A stretch of DNA of 64,000 nt from G036327475 sp036327475 (GTDB lineage: Bacteria > Pseudomonadota > Gammaproteobacteria > Enterobacterales > Enterobacteriaceae): positions 496,001-560,000 of the forward strand of contig NZ_CP132913.1 in NCBI RefSeq assembly GCF_036327475.1. The letters are read 5' to 3'. The position numbers were made by a program, and so were the translations under genes. A model generated the notes under the pieces. The model searched no databases. It saw nothing but the letters and a program-made list of their open reading frames with translations, and was not told the DNA's origin. Shown piece after piece: positions 57,915 through 64,000 of this stretch (position 1 is its first letter; each line of letters begins with the position of its first letter).

Positions 57915-58639
57915 CTACGGGTTATCGAGGCAGGTGATGATTTGCCCCATACTCTTGTCCCGGCGGGGAGCGGCCACGGTAACGCTGCACTGTTCGCTCA
58001 TACCGTCAATATTGAGGCGCAGCGTCTGACCAGGCCTGAGATAAAGCAGCGGCGTAAACCCCCCTTCCACCCGCCAGGAAAATCATTTCTTCGGTGTTGC
58101 TTTCCTGGCGCCGCACGCTATTCACCTCGAGCCATAGCGCCAGGTTTTGCGCATTTGTGATGTCATCACGCGTACCCAGAGCGGCGCTAGCGGTGCGAAA
58201 GTATCGGCATCCTCGTCCCACTACCCGCCACACTCGATTTGCCAGGCGCGCTACGAACATACAATAGCCGATGACATAATCTAGCGTCTGTGCCTGAGTG
58301 ATAATGTGCGTGCTGCCTGATAATCACACCCAGTTTCACCTTCCGATCAACCTTGCTAGCGCCGGGCGGGATTTTATCGGATCTTGGGGGCCGGTGATAG
58401 CGCTAGTGATTTTCTAAGATAGGCTCTTGGCAGCGTCATATCGGTCTCATAGGCATGATCGCGATAGTTCAACACGACGAAGACAATGTTGCCTGGTCGC
58501 GCTATGCACGGGCCCGCGGGCGCTGCAAGCTATCGTCGGACAATCCCTGCCCGTGCCAGTTCGTCAACGATGCCGCTTGCTCTTCATCCGACACGCCCGG
58601 TTTCTCATGGCTCGCCTTTCCACAGCGCACTAGCTTCAT
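57915..58639 (-). pseudogene. Fumarylacetoacetate hydrolase-family protein, decayed
   Basis: From the ATG at 58639: MKLVRCGKASHEKPGVSDEE, then a GLSDDSL piece, SKVDRKVKLGVII, YVIGYCMFVARLA, ALGTRDDITNAQNLALWLEV and RRQESNTEEMIF, near the end SEQCSVTVAAPRR. These follow the FAH/ureidoglycolate-lyase-like family, which cleaves C-C bonds in aromatic or sugar-acid (for example fuconate or rhamnonate) pathways. Many frameshifts and stops. Probably first gene of the dead operon. Confidence 0.8.
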
Positions 58640-58849
58640 GATGTCTTTCCCCTAGCTAAAACGTACTTTGCATTCAACGTACATTTAGTAAATGGAAGTT
58701 TGACCACGCTGTCAAAATTAATGAAATAATAAATCTATCATTATTATGTTTCTTTTGTGAGAAGTATCACGCTGTGAAGTGAGAAACGTCGGCAACATCG
58801 CGCGTAGCAATTGACGCCCCTTGGCGCCAACGAGCTGAATCTATGTCAA

Positions 58850-59085
58850 GATTGACCGAATACGCCTTCCCTGAAAGATCGCGCCTTTCATTTGCTAAAC
58901 TATGATTGACGATGGCCACCTAGCGCCAGGCGAAAACTGTTGGAAGTCCATGTGTCAAAGGCTTTTGGTATCAGCCTCTCGCCGACCAGCATGCGCTGCA
59001 CCAGCTGTGCGAGCAAAAGCTTATCCAGGCAGGCCAAGGGCGAGGGATATACGTTGCGGGGCGCGAGGCGCAGCCATGCAACTCT
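58850..59085 (+). pseudogene. GntR-family regulator, N-terminal remnant
   Basis: MIDDGHLAPGE followed after a frameshift by LLEVHVSKAFGISLSP, then CASKSL and in the next frame QAGQGRGIYVAG. This is the winged helix-turn-helix of FadR-type GntR regulators (IxxGxLxPGxxLxExxLAxxxGVSRxPVRxAL). The effector domain is gone. It is divergent from the FAH gene, so it likely regulated the catabolic operon. Confidence 0.6.
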
Positions 59086-59109
59086 GGCCACCATAAATTC
59101 CGCCGGGGA

Positions 59110-59900
59110 CCCGCTGGGAAAGCATGCACGCTCAGCTTGAACAAGCCATTTGCACTATCGCTCTTTTCAATGCGGCGCGAATCATCGAAGACCGCGTGGC
59201 GACGCAGCAAATAAGTAGCCGCAACGTGCCGTGTTTGATCGCGTTTTTCACAATTGTCTGTAGCGAGAACGCCGACAGCGATAGGGATAACAGCGTTTCC
59301 GGTACCCAGTAGCATGTGCGCCTACAGGCGCTGTTGAAAACTGGCTTTCTCGATTTTCAGTTCGCCGAGCGTTTCAGATTTTTGCGAAAAAGAAGGTGGA
59401 CAGGTACTGCACCAACCAGGGTGGCCTGATCGCTGTCTTGGCGGATCACCGCCCTCATCATTGAGGGCGTTCAAAAGAAAATGAGGATTGACCTGCGTAT
59501 GCGGCAGCTTAATTCAGACTGCGTCAACAGCAATTTATGCCTCTCGTACTGGCCGGTCATGATCTGCACCAAAAGCAGGCTGGCATTCCCCAAGCATACG
59601 GGAGCTGAACAGGCGGTCTTTGCCTCATACAGCTTGATGGTGCCGATCATCTCCTAGTTTCACCTCGCAGCGGGATGACCAGCGTGGAACCTGAGCTTGC
59701 GGACGCGGTGTAACGAACGTTGATACGGCACCGCGTTGCTATCGGCATACATCCCGGCAAATGATGATCGTCACCAACGCCGATAAACGCCAGCAGGCGC
59801 TGCCTGTCGGTAACCGCCGGCCACGTGGGAAAATCGATCACCTAAAACTGCCGGGGCGCGCAACCTCGGTGATAGTGCCGGATCGCTTCAGCCAATCACA
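59110..59900 (-). pseudogene. btsS: LytS-type sensor kinase BtsS (YehU), decayed
   Basis: Minus strand: LAFIGVGDDHHLPG, GSTLVIPLRGE, IGTIKLYEAKT, IMTGQYERHKLLLTQSE, HTQVNPHFLLNALN containing the phosphorylatable histidine, RAVIRQDSDQATLVG, FRKNLKRSAN and TIVKNAIKHGTLR. The order matches the GAF and His-kinase domains of the pyruvate sensor BtsS. Frameshifts and deletions break it; the N-terminal membrane part is missing and no btsR partner is seen. Confidence 0.8.
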
Positions 59901-60070
59901 GTGATTCAGAATGAGATGCCGTGAGGAAAAGCAATAGACGAACAGCCCGCCGCACAAACGCCGTTCAAAAAAATCGGCACAGCGGGAGGCTTGCCGCGCG
60001 AGCAAAGTGTTAGCGCCCGCGACCTATACTCGCCAAGGAATCTAGCGCGCACGCTATCGAACGGGCTCAA
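59901..60070. other. Short unassigned stretch
   Basis: No recognisable gene between the btsS and second SDR remnants. Confidence 0.35.
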
Positions 60071-60400
60071 ACATGCTGTCCGCCGTGACCTGGTTTGGTG
60101 CCGTTAACGTAAGACGCGCCCTGCGTGCTCAGGAAGTAGATCAACGAAGCCGCCTATTCCGGTTGGCCAAGCCGCTGCAAGGGCACCTGCCGCTCGATGA
60201 TTTCCTGCGTACCGAGGACAAATTGCGGTATCAATCTCCCCCAACGCGATAGCGTTAACTCGGGTCAAGTGATGACCAAAATCGAACGCTATCTCGCGTG
60301 TTAGCGCCGACAGGGCCGCTTTTGAAGTGGCGTAGGCGACGCCGGCGAGGGGCAGCTGTAACATCTGCGCTGCGTCGTTAAACCCGATGTTCAATTTCTA
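60071..60400 (-). pseudogene. Short-chain dehydrogenase remnant (second SDR), C-terminal half
   Basis: Minus strand: AAQMLQLPLAGVAYATSKAA then LSALTREIAFDFGHHLTRVNAIALGEIDTAI, in pieces, contains the SDR active site YxxxK (YATSK) and the following helix. After a frameshift IIERQVPLQRLGQPE, a stop, and LIYFLSTQGASYVNGT complete the usual C-terminus. The N-terminal Rossmann half is gone; the sequence joins directly to an ABC-ATPase remnant. Confidence 0.75.
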
Positions 60401-60722
60401 GTTTGTCTTGGTCGACCAGCTTCAGTCCTCAAGCCATATTGACCATCACTGTCATATATGGGTAAAGGCGTAGGCTTGGAAAGCCATACCGATATTACGC
60501 ACCTGTGGCAGCACATCGTTTATTAGCTACCGTCACGCACAATTCGCCGGTACTGATATCCTCTAAGCCAGCGACAGACATGCACAATGAGGTCGATTTG
60601 CCGCTGCCGGCCTGGCCGACAATCACTACAAATTCGCCATCGTTAATGGTAAGATAAACATCCCGTACGACGTTTCAGTACGTGCAATGCCTTCCCTGGC
60701 ACTTTAATACCACGTGGTCCAT
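60401..60722 (-). pseudogene. Sugar ABC transporter ATPase (MalK/UgpC type), N-terminal remnant
   Basis: From the ATG at 60722: MDHVVLKCQGRH, a stop, then VVRDVYLTINDGEFVVIVGQ and AGSGKSTSL (Walker A), VAGLEDIS, and a trace of the Q-loop region (YPYMTVMVNMA). This is the start of a MalK/UgpC/MsmK-type carbohydrate importer ATPase. The signature and Walker B parts are lost at a deletion that joins it to the SDR. Confidence 0.75.
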
Positions 60723-60769
60723 AGTCTTCTCTTACTTAATAATCAACAATGCTGCTGCGTGATGAATGC

Positions 60770-61872
60770 CGTGTCGAGCTCAAGCGCTTTGCCCAATGCC
60801 TATCGCGTGATCACCCCGCCTAGGGCGGACGCATGTTTGAAAGCGTGACCGCTGGCGCCGCCGGCCACCACCAGTATGCGCCCCGATGCTGCCCGACAAT
60901 AACTTGCGCATCCGACATTCGGGTTATTATGCAAGGGTGCGTGCTCACCGGCTAAAAGCTGATCCTAAAGCTGATCCTATCGAGCCAAGTGCCGACCGAT
61001 CTCCGTGTGCCCTGCGTATCCAGGAGGGTGATGCGGCGATCGCTCTGATCGAGGTCGAGCGCAGTACGTGGCGCACCAGTATCGCCCAGGTCAATTCTTT
61101 GCCGCCCTTCCGTGTAACGCGCCATGCCCCATAACGTCAGATCCGGTTTGATTGCACGCACGAAAACCGGAAAAGCCGCCAGCACATAATTCGGCCCGGT
61201 GTCGAACCTGTCATAACGGTACGGATCGGATCCAACGGTAGTCGGGTACCAAGCGTGTAACCAGGCGCCGTCCACCACGACCGCCTGCGATGCCCGAACC
61301 TCGTCGGCTGACGTTGTTGGACGTACCCTGGCCGGCATTGTCTGACGCATCGACCATGACATCCATGAGTATCGATGCCGATAACCATCTGGCACGTTGC
61401 AGTGCCGCGCGGATAACCCCCTTCGGGTTGGCGACCCCAGTATCAGGGTCACACACTGCAATACCCTTGGCGCGTAATCGTGGATGCTGCGGCTGCCGGG
61501 AAGCCAGTTTCTGCGCATCCAACACCGCCAGCGCCGTCTCCAAATACTTGTCGGCCCGCAGCGTGCACTGATCGCAAGAGAATCAGCTGACCCAATTATT
61601 GCCCGTGACGAGGAGTAAGGGTATCCCCGTCGCCTGCTCAGGCTGCGCAAACAATGTGTGCGCTAGCAGCGCATAATCCCCAGCGCCGGATGTTCAAGGT
61701 AAAAAGTCCGAAACAGCCGGGTTTTACGTGGGTCGCGCAGGTTGTGTGCGGCACTAAAACTAACCAATACCAATGACGTTTACCCCATGTGCCGCCAGCC
61801 GCCAGACCGCTGCAACTCAAATAGTACCCAGGCCTATCACTGCAACATCATAGCGTTGCCATGTCATCTTAG
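60770..61872 (-). pseudogene. FAD-dependent oxidase (sarcosine oxidase/SolA type), decayed
   Basis: From about 61872: MTWQRYDVAVIGLGTI, a stop, then VAAVWRLAAHGVNVIGIG is the dinucleotide-binding fold; RLFRTFYLEHPALG and GIPLLLVTG follow. CDPDTGVANPKGVIRAALQ lies in the middle, and GHAFKHASALGGVITR near the C-terminus matches the GHGFKFASVLGE motif of SolA. Stops and frameshifts throughout. Members oxidise N-methyl amino acids or amadori-type amines; the substrate here is unknown. Confidence 0.78.
60955..60978 (+). repeat. 12-bp perfect tandem duplication
   Basis: AAAGCTGATCCT occurs twice head-to-tail inside the FAD-oxidase pseudogene. Confidence 0.88.
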
Positions 61873-61914
61873 AAGCCATTTACCCGTACCCTTATAAATT
61901 CAGAGGAGATTTTC

Positions 61915-62665
61915 ACGGATTGACCCCGCCGTCATGTACAGAGAAGCGCTCAATACGCTGCAATTCTTCCTCTGTGAAGGTCAGGTTCTTGACGCCCTTA
62001 AGTTCTCGGCCGACTGCTCTTTATTAGACACGCCAACCATCGTCGAGGTGACCAACGGGCCGCGCAATGTCCAGGCAGTGTCAAGTTGCGATAACGTTTG
62101 GCCACGCTCTGCCGCGATAGCGGCCAGTCTGCGCAGGCAGTTGAGATTAGTCGATTGCGCTTCTGATGAGGTACAGAGCGGTGCTTAGATTATATTCACC
62201 TTGCCAACCCTTGCAGATAGCGCTCCGCCAACAGCCCCGTATCAGCGGTGTAAAGGCCACCGTCGCGCCGCCGAAACCAGTCAATTCGTTGAGCATGTGC
62301 TCTCTAATCCAGCGATTGAGAAGCGAGTTGGATGACCGATTAACCAACAGTGGCGTACCCAACTTTTTGGGAATCGTGAAGACTTCATGGGAGCTCTGGG
62401 CGAGCGGAGTAGAATGAGATACCGACATAGTCAACGATTTATCGATGCTGCTCAGCGAATGTTTCCCCGCCAAAATCATTGTGGACCGGCTACTGTGGCC
62501 CAACCCGCCTTGGTAGTGATCACCAATTCGTGGCGGTATGCCTCGAAGTCTTTGCGCAGAATGTGCCCCACATTCTCTTCCGCAGCGCCAAGTGGCGGAC
62601 CGTACCGGTTCGCGAGATTGAAATGGTTGATACCATGCTAAAATGGAAAGTAGATGATGTCACGC
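61915..62665 (-). pseudogene. Aldo/keto reductase (YghZ-like), decayed
   Basis: Minus strand: DFEAYRHELVITTKAG, later LGTPLLVNRSSNSLLNRWI, GATVAFTPLIRG, LAAIAAERGQTLSQLD, a VTSTMVGVS piece and LTFTEEELQRIERF. This matches the YghZ/potassium-channel-beta-type aldo/keto reductases (PLLIHQPAYSLLNRW; GCIAFTPLAQG; LTFSTKELAQID). An internal deletion removed the active-site Tyr/Lys region and frameshifts break the rest. Confidence 0.8.
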
Positions 62666-62999
62666 TGCTACTGCAAGAGCGCATCATCGCCGAAGTTGTA
62701 CCACGCCTCCAGCCAGATGGGCTACACCACCAGCCCACTATGATCAGCGCGGTGATAGGCATGGAGTTTGAAACGGTTAAGGGAACTGACCCAGTGGGTA
62801 TTCAGATCAGGTCGCTCATCCAAAATGCAATACGTTATATAGAGTACGTTATGACGCTGTCCTGTTCGCCGGTGTGGCTAGAGGACGGTTAAATTCACTG
62901 GCAGAAAATATTAGCAGCGCGGGGACAATTGAAGGCTTCGTCAAACGCCAGACCATAATTCTGCGCATAGGAAGTCCTGTAGGCCGATCGCGACCACGC
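62666..62999. other. Unassigned plus-strand open stretch
   Basis: Plus strand 62630-62892 stays open (KWKVDDVTLLLQERIIAEVV then PRLQPDGLHHQPTMISAVIG) and looks protein-like, but I do not recognise the family. It may be part of an opposing gene or chance. Confidence 0.25.
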
Positions 63000-63560
63000 C
63001 CTCTGCTTACCGTTATTGGTTAATGATGAGCAACGGCCACAACCAGGCGTTCTATTGGACTGTCGTCAAAATCATCGCTGTACCGATGAGCGCCAGGCGT
63101 ATTAGCAGTAGATAGATCTGAAACAGAATGCGTCACCAGCCGGCACTATCTAGCCAGGCTGCCTCCCGTTGCTCGCGGTGAATATTTAAAAAGAATCGGC
63201 ACAGGTTGAAGATGGCCAGTCCATGCGTCAGGCTGGGCATAATCAGCGCCGTCAACGTGTCTCCGCTAGCCCCAACGAGTTGAACACGTTGACGGCAACG
63301 CCACGGCTGAATGCCGCTTGAAAATTTTCCAGAGTCAGCGTTCTGGAATGAGGGTCCAGAGATCCACGCTAGCTTGAAACGTTTGCGAAACAGGGCGAAA
63401 AGCCGACGACGCCAGCCAGATGAAGGGAATAGCGAACAGCAGCGATATGATCAGCGCTGCCGACGTCGCCAACGGCGACGGTGCTCCCATCAAGATAAAC
63501 AATAGTGATATTTCCGACAGCGCGAAGACGTCGCCGATAGCGGCGCCCACCAGTTAGGTA
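63000..63560 (-). pseudogene. Sugar ABC transporter permease (MalG type), decayed
   Basis: Minus strand: LIISLLFAIPFIWLASSAFR then PVSQTF and LWTLIPERTLTLENFQAAF, in pieces, the standard N-terminal membrane segment and periplasmic start of MalG/UgpE-type permeases. Behind it SRGVAVNVFNSLG and further traces to about 63000. It fits with the ATPase remnant as one transporter. Confidence 0.7.
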
Positions 63561-64000
63561 AATTCAGCGCCGCCCACGGTCTGCAGGCGAATACGGGAGG
63601 CATGTTGCGCCTGCCAGGTCAGAATGGCTTGCAAGCCGACTATGTGAAAGTGACTTGTGAAACTGATCACGGGCGCGTGCGTCAGGATAAAAGGACACAT
63701 TCCGGTTTTGGGTCAGTCGTCAAGGTGTGGCGTGAGTCAACGTTAGGGATAGGGGCAAAGCAGGTCAACGCCAGGGTCAAACCAGGTACAAGTCGGAGAA
63801 GAGCTTAAAAGGATCCGTGGATTACGACCCTTTTAAAGGGTCCGCCGGCTCCAGCGAAGGCGACACAATGCCCTCCCTCCGGCGGTAAGACGCCTGTAGA
63901 CGCTCTACAGGCTCTTTCGGCAATACATTAATAACCATTGTCCAAGATTGTGCCTACGTTTAGCTTGCTTTCTTTATCTTATCATCCTTGGCGTTCACCT
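63561..64000. other. Decayed end of window, no gene recognised
   Basis: A second permease or a binding-protein gene would be expected here by analogy, but I could not recognise either. Confidence 0.4.

Noticed and set aside
1..64000. Frameshifts as sequencing errors
   Set aside because: Essential genes totalling more than 30 kb show no frameshift at all, whereas accessory genes show many along with stops and deletions; random error would not spare essential genes.

Overview
The window is bacterial chromosome from an Enterobacterales symbiont that is losing genes. Protein sequences and gene order follow the Escherichia coli segment from nth/dtpA through tyrS, slyA, cfa, suf, ihfA-pheST-infC-thrS, nadE, kdsA, prfA and prs to ychF, but more than half of the expected accessory genes are deleted or survive only as frameshifted, stop-ridden remnants. 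Close E. coli-like identity of the intact genes, moderate GC and a very low coding density best fit the genus Sodalis, close to the tsetse symbiont Sodalis glossinidius. The genus is an inference from recognition; no database search was possible. I see no insertion sequence, prophage or CRISPR array.

Layout. 1-7.2 kb: 3' end of nth, dtpA, pdxY remnant, tyrS-pdxH, mliC and anmK remnants, slyB and convergent slyA. 7.7-14.4 kb: gloA pseudogene, rnt, grxD, mepH and purR remnants fused by deletion, cfa, ribE, mdtK pseudogene. 14.5-17.2 kb: a dead and a live tRNA-Val, pykF pseudogene, lpp. 17.5-23.1 kb: complete sufABCDSE operon. 23.7-29.8 kb: almost wholly decayed (MFS transporter, menI, ydiJ, ppsR, selO and unplaced fragments). 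29.9-37.0 kb: intact translation block ihfA-pheT-pheS / rplT-rpmI-infC-thrS. 37.5-41.1 kb: decayed (DUF1264 lipoprotein, RND efflux operon, osmE). 41.3-54.96 kb: intact nadE, kdsA, prmC, prfA, lolB, ispE, prs, pth and ychF among remnants of a LysR regulator, chaB, chaA, dauA, sirB1, hemA and ychH. 55.9-63.6 kb: a dead carbohydrate or hydroxy-acid catabolic and ABC-transport island with no E. coli counterpart at this place.

Function. What survives is information processing (aminoacyl-tRNA synthetases, ribosomal proteins, IF3, RF1 and its methylase, peptidyl-tRNA hydrolase, RNase T, IHF), envelope assembly (Lpp, LolB, KDO-8-P synthase, SlyB, CFA), Fe-S assembly (Suf) and a few cofactor or precursor steps (PdxH, RibE, NadE, IspE, Prs). 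What died is regulation, transport, scavenging and peripheral metabolism. Notable details are a frameshifted pheM leader at the pheST attenuator, a decayed hemA directly upstream of intact prfA-prmC, a tRNA-Val pseudogene whose anticodon position reads GAG, and many perfect 11-42 bp tandem duplications found only in dead DNA.
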